This document shows, piece after piece, positions 18,130 through 26,616 of a stretch of 64,000 bases of DNA. The position numbers were made by a program, and so were the translations under genes. The stretch comes from Bauldia sp. (GTDB lineage Bacteria > Pseudomonadota > Alphaproteobacteria > Rhizobiales > Kaistiaceae): positions 62,001 to 126,000 of the forward strand of contig JAHCJZ010000006.1 in assembly GCA_026126025.1 (NCBI GenBank), in the 5' to 3' direction. The notes under the pieces are model-generated. The model saw only the letters and a program-made list of their open reading frames with translations. It did not search any database and was not told where the DNA came from. Positions within the stretch are counted from its first letter, which is position 1, and each line of letters begins with the position of its first letter.

Positions 18130-18600
18130 TTAGTGCAGGGTGACCTGCAGCATGCGGTAGTCGGCGTCGGTCTTCGACGCCTGCACGCGCTCGACCATCG
18201 CGCGGGCGATCTCGACCGGCCCGGTGGCGAGGGTGTCGAGGTCGTGCCCCTGGCGCAGCATCGCCGGGCGAAGGACGCGAAGGCCCAGCACGCAGCGCGC
18301 CGCGGCGGCGCGCGCCTCGGGCGCATCCGCGGCCGCGTCATGGGCGGCGATCTCGGCCTGCAGGAGGTCGGCGACGAGGAGGCAGACGAGGCGGTCGCGC
18401 TGCCGGTCGGCCTCGGCGGCGCTGAACGTGTCGCGGGCGGCCGGCGTCCACGCCGGATCCGCGCCGGCGACGCGGGCGATCAGGTCGCGCGGCACCGCGT
18501 CCCGCGCGGCGTCGCTGAAGGCCGGGAACACAGACGCCAGCGGCAAGGCGGCGGCCATCGGGTTGGCGTAGGAACGATCAAGCTCGGAATGCGGTGACAT
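18130..18600 (-). CDS. Hypothetical helical protein
   Basis: A 156-residue Ala/Arg-rich protein with no signal peptide or membrane segment. The ATG at 18600 follows GGAGGGG at proper spacing. The sequence is almost wholly helical (AEADRQRDRLVCLLVADLLQAEIAAHDA, ARCVLGLRVLRPAMLRQGHDLDTL). I do not recognise a family. It is convergent with the pentapeptide operon and divergent from a metallophosphoesterase gene. Cytoplasmic; function unknown. Confidence 0.6.
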   Translation of the reverse strand: MSPHSELDRSYANPMAAALPLASVFPAFSDAARDAVPRDLIARVAGADPAWTPAARDTFSAAEADRQRDRLVCLLVADLLQAEIAAHDAAADAPEARAAAARCVLGLRVLRPAMLRQGHDLDTLATGPVEIARAMVERVQASKTDADYRMLQVTLH

Positions 18601-18761
18601 TGGGAAGCCCCTCCGTTTCTATTAGGGCCATGGTGGAAGACCGGCACTGAACCCGGTCTGAGGGGGCCGTTCATCCCGCGTTGCCGCCACGGCCGTCCTT
18701 GACGGCGGGTCCCGGCCCGCCCAAATTGCATACAATTCAGCCAGCCGAGGGGACGGCGGCC

Positions 18762-19568
18762 GTGAAATGCCTGCTCGTCGCCGACATCCACTACGATCTT
18801 CGCAAGTTCGACTGGGTGGTCGAGATGGCGCCCCTGGTCGATCTCGTCGTGCTCGCCGGGGACCATCTGGAGATCGCGTCGATGGTGGCGCGGCCTGACC
18901 AGGCGGTCATCGCGCAGAAATATTTCCGCCGGATCAGGGAAAAGGCGCCGCTGCTCCTCTGCTCGGGCAATCACGATCTCGACGTGAAGGACGGCAATGG
19001 CGAGCTGACGGCGCGCTGGCTCGGCAACGCCCGCTTTCTCGACATTCCGACCGACGGCGATTCGCACCAGATCGGCGACACGCTGTTCACCCTCTGCCCG
19101 TGGTGGGACGGGGAGGGCGTGAAGGCGGCGATCGCGGCGCAGATCGCGCGCGACGCCGAGCGCCGGCCGGCGCGCTGGGTCTGGGTCCATCACGCGCCGC
19201 CGGACGGATCGCCGACGAGCTGGGGCGGCCATCGCTCCTATGGCGATGTGACGGTGCGCGGCTGGATCGAGGCGTATCAGCCGGACATCGTGCTGTCGGG
19301 CCATGTCCACCAGTCGCCCTTCGTCGCCAACGGCTCGTGGGCCGACCGGCTGGGCAGGACCTGGATCTTCAACGCCGGGCACCAGGTCGGCCCGATCCCG
19401 TCGCATGTGGTGGTCGACACCGAAGGACCGCAGGCCTACTGGCTGTCGCTGACGGCCGCGGAAAGCGCGATGCTCGACGCGCCGCTGGCGCGGCCGCTGC
19501 CGCCGCTCCGCGAGCCGCCCGAATGGCTCGCCTCTATGGCGAGGCAGGGAGCTCGTCGTCTCGCGTGA
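18762..19568 (+). CDS. Calcineurin-like metallophosphoesterase
   Basis: A 268-residue two-metal phosphoesterase. The GTG at 18762 (VKCLLVADIHYDL) begins directly at the first catalytic strand, which is how this family starts, so the upstream in-frame ATG at 18681 is probably not used. The motifs are DxH (Asp8, His10), GDH in VLAGDHLEIAS, GNHDLD, the His in WVHHAPPDG and GHVHQSPF. Substrate is not evident; small members of this group hydrolyse phosphodiesters or act on nucleotides. Its 3' end overlaps the 3' end of the convergent cNMP-binding gene by 35 bases. Confidence 0.85.
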   Translation: MKCLLVADIHYDLRKFDWVVEMAPLVDLVVLAGDHLEIASMVARPDQAVIAQKYFRRIREKAPLLLCSGNHDLDVKDGNGELTARWLGNARFLDIPTDGDSHQIGDTLFTLCPWWDGEGVKAAIAAQIARDAERRPARWVWVHHAPPDGSPTSWGGHRSYGDVTVRGWIEAYQPDIVLSGHVHQSPFVANGSWADRLGRTWIFNAGHQVGPIPSHVVVDTEGPQAYWLSLTAAESAMLDAPLARPLPPLREPPEWLASMARQGARRLA

Positions 19569-20013
19569 AGCGATGCGCCTGCTGGTGCATCAGCGATTCC
19601 AGCACTTCGTCCACCATGGCGAAATGGTCGCTGTGCTGGCTGAATTGCCGCTTGAGGTCGACGAGATAGGTCGTCGAGCTCTGGAGGCGGCGGGCGAGGA
19701 GGCGCGCGATCGGGACGAGGAGAGCCGGGGTTTCCTCCAGTTCGCGGAGCGCGTCGTCGATCATTCGCATGCGGACCGGCGTCATGGTCTTGACACTGGC
19801 GGTCGGCGGGATGCCGAGGAGGAGCGACATCTCGCCGAAGATCGCGCCGGGATCGCTGACGAAGGCGATCGAGGTCTCGCCGCGGAACACCTCCACCGCG
19901 CCTTCGACCAGGATGTAGAGATGGCCGGAATGCTGGCCTTCGGTGATGAAGATGTGGCCGGCGGGAAACGCGACCTCGGGATACCCGCGATACTGCTCGA
20001 GATTGTCGGTCAT
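19534..20013 (-). CDS. Stand-alone cyclic-nucleotide-binding domain protein
   Basis: A 159-residue protein with a CAP_ED/cNMP-binding domain from residue 10 to about 120: FPAGHIFITEGQHSGHLYILVEGAVEVFRG, then GAIFGEMSLLLGIPPTASVKT, the phosphate-binding cassette, with the canonical FGEM...T order but Pro-Thr-Ala in place of Arg-Ser/Thr-Ala. The Arg that normally contacts the cyclic phosphate therefore seems absent, so ligand affinity is uncertain. No DNA-binding helix-turn-helix follows; instead a helical tail ends the protein. The ATG at 20013 has a strong GGGAGGGGAG; the frame upstream to 20031 is not needed. It may be a regulatory adaptor. Confidence 0.8.
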   Translation of the reverse strand: MTDNLEQYRGYPEVAFPAGHIFITEGQHSGHLYILVEGAVEVFRGETSIAFVSDPGAIFGEMSLLLGIPPTASVKTMTPVRMRMIDDALRELEETPALLVPIARLLARRLQSSTTYLVDLKRQFSQHSDHFAMVDEVLESLMHQQAHRFTRDDELPASP

Positions 20014-20103
20014 GCGCTCCCCTCCCAACAACGTGCGTCGTTACAACTGAGCGTGCAAGGGCCGGGCCGCCTGTTCGCTCGCGGCTGAACGACGATCGTC
20101 GCG

Positions 20104-20216
20104 TCCCGGGCGCGCTGCGGCGCGCAGTGCCGCTGCGCAGAACCGGGACCCACACGGGGGCCGCATGGACCCCGGTTCTGCGGTGCATCACTTCGTGCTG
20201 CACCGCGCCCGGGGAG
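20104..20216. repeat. Palindromic dispersed repeat, family C copy 1
   Basis: Two arms: CCCGGGCGCGCTGCGG...GCAGAACCGGGACCCA and ATGGACCCCGGTTCTGCGG...CACCGCGCCCGGGG. The outer arms are reverse complements and inner palindromes repeat the GCAGAACC/GGTTCTGC motif. Similar elements lie at 30692 and 42456. Confidence 0.85.
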
Positions 20217-20241
20217 CGGTCCCATTCAACGGCTCGGCAGG

Positions 20242-21657
20242 CTATCCCCTCAGCCGCCACTTCAGGAAGCGACGGTGGAAGCGGCCGTAGGGCGGCGCCA
20301 GCCATTGCGCGGGGTGGCGTGGCCGGCTGCGGAAGACGGTGCGCTGGTGGCTGAAGGTAAGGAAGCCGGCCCTGCCGTGATAGGCGCCGATGCCGCTGGC
20401 GCCGACGCCGCCGAACGGGGCGTCGCGGAGCGCCATGTGGAGGAGCGCCTGGTTCACCGTCGCGCCGCCCGAAACCGTGCGCGACAGGACCTCCTCCGCA
20501 GTGGCGCGGTTGCGGGCGTAGACATAGAGCGACAGGGGCGCGTCGCGGCGGTTCACGAAGGCGATCGCCTCGTCGAGCGACGCGACGCCGACAATGGGGA
20601 GGATCGGGCCGAAGATCTCTTCGCGCATCAGCGCGCTGCCTTCGGGCGGATCGAGGACCACGGTCGGCGCCAGCTTCCGCGCCTCGCGGGGGACGGTGTT
20701 GCCGTCCGCGCGCAGCACCGTCGCGCCGTCGGTCGCGGCATCGCGCAGCAGCGTCTCGAGCCTCGAAACATGGCCGTCGGAGACGATGCTGGCGTAGTCG
20801 TCATCACCGGCGCCGCCGGGATACATCGTCGCTGCGGCGGCAAGGATCGCCTCGGCGAGTGGCCGGACCATGGACATCGGCGCCAGCACATAGTCCGGCG
20901 CGATGCAGGTCTGGCCGGCATTGACCAGCTTGGTCCAGGCGATCGAGCGCGCCGCGGTCTCGATCGGGTAGCCCTCGGCGACGATGGCGGGGCTCTTGCC
21001 GCCGAGCTCCAGCGTGACCGGCGTCAGGTTCCCGGCCGCGGCGGCGGCGACCTTCCGGCCGGTCCCGGCGGACCCGGTGAAGAAGAGGTGGTCGAAAGGG
21101 AGCGCCGCCACCGCAGCCGAAACCTCCGGGCCGCCGGTGACGACCGCCACCTGGTCCTCGGGAAAGATGCGGTTGACGAGGTCGCGGAGGAGGGCGGCGG
21201 TCCGCGGCGTCTGCTCCGACGGCTTGACGATGGCGCGGCAGCCGGCGGCGAGCGCGTCGACCAGCGGCATCAGCGTCAGCTGCACCGGGTAGTTCCACGG
21301 CGCGATGATGCCGACGACGCCCTTCGGCTGATGCATCACCCGCGCGCTGCCGGGGAAAAGAAGCGGCTGGACGCGCACGCGGCGCGGCCGCATCCAGCGG
21401 CCGAGATGGCGCCGGGCATATTTCGCGGCCTCGACGACGTAGAACACCTCGGCGAGCAGCGTCTCGTGGGCGGAGCGCGTCCCGAAATCGGCGGCGATGG
21501 CCGCCGCGATTGCCTCCGCCTCGGCGACCACCAGCCGCTGCAGGGCGGCAAGGTCGCGCCGCCGGTCCTCCGCGGAGGGGCCGCTCGGCGTGGCCGCCGC
21601 GCGCTGGGCGGCGAAAAGGCGCTCGGCGCGCCGGATCTCGGAGGCATCGTCGGTCAT
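20242..21657 (-). CDS. Aldehyde dehydrogenase, coniferyl-aldehyde-dehydrogenase type
   Basis: A 471-residue NAD(P)-dependent aldehyde dehydrogenase of the short ALDH3-like type. Motifs: IIAPWNYPVQLTLMPL (substrate/cofactor), KPSEQTPRTAAL, FFTGSAGTGRKVAAAAA (nucleotide-binding turn), ELGGKSPAIVAE with the general-base Glu, NAGQTCIAPDYVL with the catalytic Cys, and EEIFGPILPIVGV. The N-terminal segment AERLFAAQRAAATPSGPSAEDRRRDLAALQRLV and C-terminal hydrophobic basic tail (YGRFHRRFLKWRLRG) match coniferyl aldehyde dehydrogenases (CalB) of Proteobacteria, which may oxidise aromatic or long-chain aldehydes. Monocistronic; the exact substrate is inferred. Confidence 0.9.
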   Translation of the reverse strand: MTDDASEIRRAERLFAAQRAAATPSGPSAEDRRRDLAALQRLVVAEAEAIAAAIAADFGTRSAHETLLAEVFYVVEAAKYARRHLGRWMRPRRVRVQPLLFPGSARVMHQPKGVVGIIAPWNYPVQLTLMPLVDALAAGCRAIVKPSEQTPRTAALLRDLVNRIFPEDQVAVVTGGPEVSAAVAALPFDHLFFTGSAGTGRKVAAAAAGNLTPVTLELGGKSPAIVAEGYPIETAARSIAWTKLVNAGQTCIAPDYVLAPMSMVRPLAEAILAAAATMYPGGAGDDDYASIVSDGHVSRLETLLRDAATDGATVLRADGNTVPREARKLAPTVVLDPPEGSALMREEIFGPILPIVGVASLDEAIAFVNRRDAPLSLYVYARNRATAEEVLSRTVSGGATVNQALLHMALRDAPFGGVGASGIGAYHGRAGFLTFSHQRTVFRSRPRHPAQWLAPPYGRFHRRFLKWRLRG

Positions 21658-21769
21658 GGCGGTCGAGCCTAGAGCAAGCGCGCGGCGGCGGCGAGTTGCG
21701 CGGCGCTGGCCTCGCGCGGCGCGGGTTGGCTAATATGGCGGCGACCGACCTTGAGCCGAGAAGGACCGC

Positions 21770-22141
21770 ATGGCCCAGTACGACCGCAGCCGCCTGATTG
21801 CCGAGCTCGACAGCCTCGGCGCCGAAGCCGACGCCGATGCGCTTGCCGCGGCGCGGAGCGTCGCCGCGACGATGCGCGAATGGGGGCTCGGCTGGGACGC
21901 GGTGCTGCGCGCGGCGCCGGACGGCGACGACGCGCCGCTTCCCGTGGACGAGCCCGAAATGCCGCTCGCGCCGGCCGATCTCGCCGGCGACGCCGCGCTG
22001 GTGGAGCGGCTCCTCACCAAGGAGCTCTCGGAGGAAACCCGGCTGGAACTCTCCGAGATGAAGGCCAACATAAGGGCCGGAACCTTCGACGCGATGGACA
22101 GCCGCTACGTCCGGGCGCTGGCGAAGAGGCTCGGCGTCTGA
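21770..22141 (+). CDS. Hypothetical acidic protein
   Basis: A 123-residue acidic cytoplasmic protein starting at ATG 21770 with GAGAAGGA upstream. Residues 1-45 form a helix (SRLIAELDSLGAEADADAL, SVAATMREWGLGWDAVL) followed by an acidic Pro-rich linker and a C-terminal helical part (ELSEETRLELSEMKANIRAGTFDAMDSRYVRALAKRL). Similar small proteins of unknown function are widespread in alphaproteobacteria, by my recollection of the N-terminal Trp-Gly-Leu-Gly-Trp pattern. It is followed 32 bases later by a DUF2277 gene on the same strand. Confidence 0.65.
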   Translation: MAQYDRSRLIAELDSLGAEADADALAAARSVAATMREWGLGWDAVLRAAPDGDDAPLPVDEPEMPLAPADLAGDAALVERLLTKELSEETRLELSEMKANIRAGTFDAMDSRYVRALAKRLGV

Positions 22142-22173
22142 CATTGGGGCCTGGGACCGCAGAGAGAAACGAC

Positions 22174-22443
22174 ATGTGCCGCAACATCCGCACCCTCTAC
22201 AATTTCGACCCGCCGGCGACGGATGCCGAAATCCAGGCCTCGGCGATCCAGTTCGTCCGCAAGCTCTCGGGCTTCACCCGGCCGTCCAAGGCCAATGAGG
22301 ACGCCTTCGACACCGCGGTGATCGAGGTCACGGCCGCTGCGAAGAAGATGCTGGACGCGCTGGTCACCAACGCGCCGCCGCGCGACCGCGAGGTCGAGGC
22401 CGCCAAGGCGCGGGCGCGCGCCGCCATCCGCTACGCGAACTGA
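22174..22443 (+). CDS. DUF2277 family protein
   Basis: An 89-residue protein starting MCRNIRTLYNFDPPATDAEI. The CRNI(R/K)xLxNFxPPAT start is diagnostic of DUF2277, a small family without known function. The rest is an amphipathic helix pair (ASAIQFVRKLSGFTRPSKANE, AFDTAVIEVTAAAKKMLDAL) ending in a basic tail. The AGAGAGAAACGAC leader gives a weak Shine-Dalgarno sequence. Translation from the previous gene's transcript is likely. In other genomes the protein sits beside various housekeeping genes, so context gives no clue. Confidence 0.85.
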   Translation: MCRNIRTLYNFDPPATDAEIQASAIQFVRKLSGFTRPSKANEDAFDTAVIEVTAAAKKMLDALVTNAPPRDREVEAAKARARAAIRYAN

Positions 22444-22558
22444 GACATCCCCAATTCCATCGGCGGCACGACCCCCGGGCGGTTGCCCGGGGTCGCCGGT
22501 TTGCTACGGTCTGCGCGGGCTCGCCGGGTAGAGGCAGGCACGGGCCAGGGAGGCCGAT

Positions 22559-25500
22559 CTGGGCAGGCTCTATCTGATCCTGGGCGGCGCCATCGTCCTG
22601 ATCCTCGGGGCGGCGTTCGTGGTGCCGCTCTTCATCGACTGGAACGCTTACCGCTCCTTCTTCGAGGACGAGGCGGAGCGCCTGATCGGCCAGCCGGTGA
22701 CGATCGCCGGCGACATCGAGGCGCGTCTCCTCCCCGTGCCCACCGTCACCTTCAACGATGTGCGGGTCGGCCGGGCAGATGGCGAGGAGATGCTGCGGGT
22801 CGAGCGCTTCGCCGCGCGGGTCGAGCTGCTCCCGTTCCTCTCCGGCGACATTGCGGTGAGCGGGCTGGAGCTCGACCGGCCGTGGCTCAAGATCGCGATC
22901 GACGATGACGGCCGCGTCGACTGGTTCGGGACGCCGGCGCGCCGCGCGGGCCTCGATGCCGAGGCGGTGTCGGTCGAGGACGTCACCATCACCGACGGCG
23001 CGATCGAGGTAGTGGACGGCAGCACCGGCGCGTCGTTCCAGCTCGTGGGCATCAACACCGACCGCGTCGAGGCGCCTTCGCTGCAGGGGCCGTGGCGGAT
23101 CGAGGGCAACCTTGCCTGCCAGGCCGTGGCGTTCTGCGGCGACGGCCTGCCGGTCCGCTTCCGGCTCTCCACCGCGCGGCCGGACGAGGCCGGGCTGGTG
23201 CGGCTGACCGCCACGCTGGAAACCACCGCCACGGAGATGGCGGGGACGCTCTTTGCCGACGGAATGCTGGATTTCGCGGAGCGGAGCGTCAGCTATGCGG
23301 GCACGTTCCGGTTCGACAAGCGCGACGAGGCCGCGCCGCCGCCCGAGGGCGGGCAGGGGGCAGCGCCCGGCCTCGCCTGGCAGCTCGCGGGGTCGTTCCA
23401 GCTCGACAATACCGGCGTCGAGCTTCCCGAATTCACCTTCGCCCCGCGCGATGCCCGCGTCGTCATCGACGGCGGCGGCGCGGTGTCCTTCGGCGCGAAT
23501 GCGCGGTTCGCGGCGAACGTCACGACGCGACAGGTCGACCTCGACACGCTGATCGGGGGCGGTCCGGGCGAGCCGGTGGCGGTGGCCGACGCGATCGCCG
23601 GAATCTTCAACGGCCTTCGCGAGACCGCGCGCCCGCCGGTGAGCGGCGAGCTCCACGTCGCGATCCCGTCGGTGGTGGTGTCGCGGACGATCATCACCGA
23701 TGTCGATTTCACGCTGGTCGCCGACGCCAGCGCGGATTCCTGGTCGATCACCGACCTCGTACTCGACCTCCCGGGCGAGACGGCGCTCGAGCTCGGCGGG
23801 CGGCTTTCGATCGGCGCGGAGTTCGGCTTTACCGGGAGTGTGCGCCTTGCTTCGTCGAACCCGGCCGTATTCGCGGCCTGGTGGCAGGGGCCTGAGGCGC
23901 CGCGCTCGCGGCTGGCGCCGTTCGACGTCGGCATGCAGGTCGATGTCGCGCCGGGGCGGATCGACGTCGGCGAGCTCAGTGCCACGATCGGCGAATCCTT
24001 CGCCGGCGGCGCCTTCACCTGGACCGATGCGACCGAGGAAGGCGGCGTCCGCCGGCTCGAGGCCGACATTGCGGCCGAGACCTTCGACCTCGACCAGCTG
24101 ACGGCCCTCGGCGAGCTCCTCTTCGGCGACATCGCCGCGTCTGATGTCCTCGCCGACGAGTATGTCGTGCGGCTCTTCGCGGATGAGCTGATCAGCGGCG
24201 ACCTCGTGATGGCCGATGTCGAGGTCAACGTGTCGCTGGGCGGCGATACACTGATCGTCAACGCCTTCCGCGTCCGCGACCTTGGCGGGGCGACGATCGA
24301 GGTCGGCAACGGGCGGATCGACCGCCTCAGCTCCACGATGCAGGGCAATCTGTCGGCGACCCTGGTGGCGGACGATCTCGACGGGCTTGCCGCGCTCGCC
24401 GACGCGCTCGCGCCCGACACGGCGTTCGCGCGGTGGTTCGCGACCGCTGCGCCGCATCTTGCGCCTGCCAATCTGACGCTCACCGTGGAGGCGCCGGCGC
24501 CCGAAGGGCCGGACCTTCGCGCCCGGGTGGGGGGAACCCTCGGTGCCACGGAGGTCGAGGTCGCCGCCTGGCTCACCGGCACGCTCGGCGAATGGCGGAG
24601 CGAGCCGGCGCGCCTCGTCGTCAACATCGATTCGCCGGACACCGCGCTCCTGTTCGACCAGCTCGGGCTGTCGCTCGCCGCGCCGCCGCCGGCGGAGACC
24701 ACGATCGACCTCGCATTCGACGGCGTGCCGTCGACCGGCATGACGAGCACGTTCCAGATCGCGACGGTGGGCGGCGCCCGCCTCGACGGCGCGGGGACGC
24801 TGTCGATCGCCGAGGACTTCGCCCTAGGCTTCGTCGGCGGCGGGACGCTGATGGCGACCGACATCGAGCCGCTCGTCGGGGTCGTCTTCCCCGACTGGCC
24901 GGGTCTCGGGGCGGGCACCTCGGTCTCGCTGACGATCCCCGTCGTCGAGCTCGGCGGCAGCCAGGCCAAGGTTACGATCGCGTCGATCAGCTCGATCGGG
25001 CTGCAGCGCGTCGCGGGCGACCTGACGCTGACGACCTCCGGCGGCGTCCCGGTGCTCGACGGCACGCTGTCGCTGGAGGAGGCCAGTCTCGGCTGGCTGC
25101 TGAGCCTGCCGGGCGGCGTGCCGCTGCTTCCGGCCGACGGCAGCCGGCCATGGTCGACCCGGCCGTTCGACCCGTCGCCGCTGGGCGATCTGCGGGGCCT
25201 TCTGTCGCTGTCGGCCGGCCGGCTCCTGATCGCGGAGGGGCTGGAAATCGCGGAAGCCGAGCTCGCGGTCTCGCTGCGCCCCGACGGCGGGGCGCTCGGC
25301 CTCAGCCAGGGCGTGCTCGCCGGCGGCGCCGTCGAGGGGCAGCTCAATCTCGCAATCGCCGATGGCACCGCGACGCTGACCGGCCTCCTCACGCTCGACG
25401 ACGTGTCGGTCGAGCCGCTGCTGTGGGCGGTCGAGGACGTGCCGGTCGCGACGGGCGAGGTCGATGCGACGCTCACCATCTCCGGCACCGGCCGGTCGCC

Positions 25501-26152
25501 GGCGGGCCTTGTCGCCGCGCTCACCGGCAGCGGCACCATCACCATCGATAGCGGTACGATCAGCGCGATGAACCCCGATGCCTTCCGCCTGGTGCTGGAC
25601 AGCGTCGGCGCCGGCAGCGCGCCCGGCGCGGCGGCGCTGGAGACGCTCTTCGTCGGCCATCTCGATGCCGGGCCGTTCGCGTTCGGCGAGGCGGTGGTGC
25701 CGGTCGACATTGCGAGCGGCCTCGTCGGGCTCGGTCGCACGACGCTCGCCGGCGAAGGCGCGACCGCCATGGCGCGGGGAACGGTCGACCTCAACAGCCT
25801 GACCGTGAACAGCACCTGGGAGTTCGCGGCCGATCTCGACGGCGGCGCCGCCATCGGCGGCCTGACGCCCGCGGTGCGGATCAGCTTCACCGGCCCGCTC
25901 GCGGAGCCGGTGCGCACGGTGAGCGTGACGCCGCTGATGACCTATCTCGGAACGCTGCGGGTTCTGGAGTCGGAGCGCCTGCTTGCCGCCGGGCTCGAGC
26001 TGGAGATGTTCAGGCGCCTGATCGCACGCCAGACCGCGGACCGGGCCGCGGCGGCGGCGGAACCCGACCCGCCTGAGCCGGAGGACGTCCAGCCGATGCC
26101 GGCCGAGCCGGATCCCGCTCCCCAGCCTCTGCTGATCCCGCTGTCGCCCTAG
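22559..26152 (+). CDS. AsmA family protein, apparent CTG start
   Basis: A very large (1197-residue) inner-membrane-anchored periplasmic protein of the AsmA/TamB-like group, thought to help move lipids between membranes and affect outer-membrane assembly. It begins with a membrane anchor (YLILGGAIVLILGAAFVVPL) followed by the family signature FIDWNAYRSFFEDEAERLIGQPVTI. AsmA beta-rich repeats fill the rest; the C-terminal AsmA_2-like segment lies near residues 1010-1130 (GRSPAGLVAALTGSGTITI, FRLVLDSVG). The tail is Pro/Glu-rich. The only canonical start (GTG 22619) falls inside the anchor, while CTG 22559 has AGGGAGG 6 bases upstream and follows an in-frame TAG at 22529, so CTG is the likely start. 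Confidence 0.88.
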   Translation: MGRLYLILGGAIVLILGAAFVVPLFIDWNAYRSFFEDEAERLIGQPVTIAGDIEARLLPVPTVTFNDVRVGRADGEEMLRVERFAARVELLPFLSGDIAVSGLELDRPWLKIAIDDDGRVDWFGTPARRAGLDAEAVSVEDVTITDGAIEVVDGSTGASFQLVGINTDRVEAPSLQGPWRIEGNLACQAVAFCGDGLPVRFRLSTARPDEAGLVRLTATLETTATEMAGTLFADGMLDFAERSVSYAGTFRFDKRDEAAPPPEGGQGAAPGLAWQLAGSFQLDNTGVELPEFTFAPRDARVVIDGGGAVSFGANARFAANVTTRQVDLDTLIGGGPGEPVAVADAIAGIFNGLRETARPPVSGELHVAIPSVVVSRTIITDVDFTLVADASADSWSITDLVLDLPGETALELGGRLSIGAEFGFTGSVRLASSNPAVFAAWWQGPEAPRSRLAPFDVGMQVDVAPGRIDVGELSATIGESFAGGAFTWTDATEEGGVRRLEADIAAETFDLDQLTALGELLFGDIAASDVLADEYVVRLFADELISGDLVMADVEVNVSLGGDTLIVNAFRVRDLGGATIEVGNGRIDRLSSTMQGNLSATLVADDLDGLAALADALAPDTAFARWFATAAPHLAPANLTLTVEAPAPEGPDLRARVGGTLGATEVEVAAWLTGTLGEWRSEPARLVVNIDSPDTALLFDQLGLSLAAPPPAETTIDLAFDGVPSTGMTSTFQIATVGGARLDGAGTLSIAEDFALGFVGGGTLMATDIEPLVGVVFPDWPGLGAGTSVSLTIPVVELGGSQAKVTIASISSIGLQRVAGDLTLTTSGGVPVLDGTLSLEEASLGWLLSLPGGVPLLPADGSRPWSTRPFDPSPLGDLRGLLSLSAGRLLIAEGLEIAEAELAVSLRPDGGALGLSQGVLAGGAVEGQLNLAIADGTATLTGLLTLDDVSVEPLLWAVEDVPVATGEVDATLTISGTGRSPAGLVAALTGSGTITIDSGTISAMNPDAFRLVLDSVGAGSAPGAAALETLFVGHLDAGPFAFGEAVVPVDIASGLVGLGRTTLAGEGATAMARGTVDLNSLTVNSTWEFAADLDGGAAIGGLTPAVRISFTGPLAEPVRTVSVTPLMTYLGTLRVLESERLLAAGLELEMFRRLIARQTADRAAAAAEPDPPEPEDVQPMPAEPDPAPQPLLIPLSP

Positions 26153-26357
26153 CGGCGCGGCGGTACCAGTCCAGCACATACATGCGGATCGCGGAGGAGA
26201 GGTTGTCCTCGCCGGTCCGCCCGGTGTCGATCGCCGCGACCAGGGCGGACATGCTCGTCCCCTCGGCGGCGGCGATGTCGGCCAGCGCGCGCCAGAAGGG
26301 TTCCTCCAGCGAGATCGACGTGCGATGGCCGGCGATGGCGATCGACCGCTTGGCCAA
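26010..26357 (-). CDS. Ribbon-helix-helix (RHH_4) domain protein
   Basis: A 115-residue protein starting at TTG 26357, three bases beyond the stop of DUF4169, with which it is coupled. The N-terminal half, KRSIAIAGHRTSISLEEPFW and RALADIAAAEGTSMSALVAAID, followed by NLSSAIRMYVLDWYRR, is the alphaproteobacterial RHH_4 form, a predicted DNA-binding or adaptor protein. The last 40 residues are Pro/Ala-rich and low complexity (RPPAQAGRVPPPPRPG). This tail is encoded opposite the last 143 bases of the AsmA gene, an unusually long convergent overlap. Adjacent DUF4169, fumC and sspB form a typical alphaproteobacterial neighbourhood. Confidence 0.8.
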   Translation of the reverse strand: MAKRSIAIAGHRTSISLEEPFWRALADIAAAEGTSMSALVAAIDTGRTGEDNLSSAIRMYVLDWYRRAARATAGSAEAGERDPARPASAGRPPAQAGRVPPPPRPGPRSGVRSGA

Positions 26358-26359
26358 GG

Positions 26360-26542
26360 TCAGCTGTCTTCGCGGCGATGATCGTCGAGGTGGCGCTTGG
26401 CCGCCTTCTGTTCCGCGCGGACCTTCCGTCTTTCCGCCAGCGTCCGGCCGTGCGTCGCCCGGTTCTCGTTCGCCTGCTTCTCGCGTTCCGCCCGTTCCTT
26501 CGCCCTTCGGACGCGGCGGAGATTGATGATCTCGGCGGTCAT
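26360..26542 (-). CDS. DUF4169 family small basic protein
   Basis: A 60-residue, strongly charged protein beginning MTAEIINLRRVRRAKER and continuing with Lys/Arg/Glu-rich helix (EREKQANENRATHGRTLAER, RKVRAEQKAAKRHLDDHRRE). The INLRxxRKxxxR start and the length are those of DUF4169, usually found next to an RHH_4 gene and fumC. Its high charge suggests coiled-coil or nucleic-acid binding, but no function is known. GGAG precedes the ATG at suitable spacing. It ends just before the RHH start codon. Confidence 0.87.
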   Translation of the reverse strand: MTAEIINLRRVRRAKERAEREKQANENRATHGRTLAERRKVRAEQKAAKRHLDDHRREDS

Positions 26543-26616
26543 GCTGGGTTCCTCCCCAGAAGTGACACCACAAGCCCCCTCAACACGTTAGACCCGCCGG
26601 CGCGGTTCCGCCAGCC

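Noticed and set aside
23293-25917. 874-codon minus-strand frame opposite the AsmA gene
   Set aside because: Ser/Thr/Pro-rich shadow with no start signal; AsmA on the plus strand has clear signatures.
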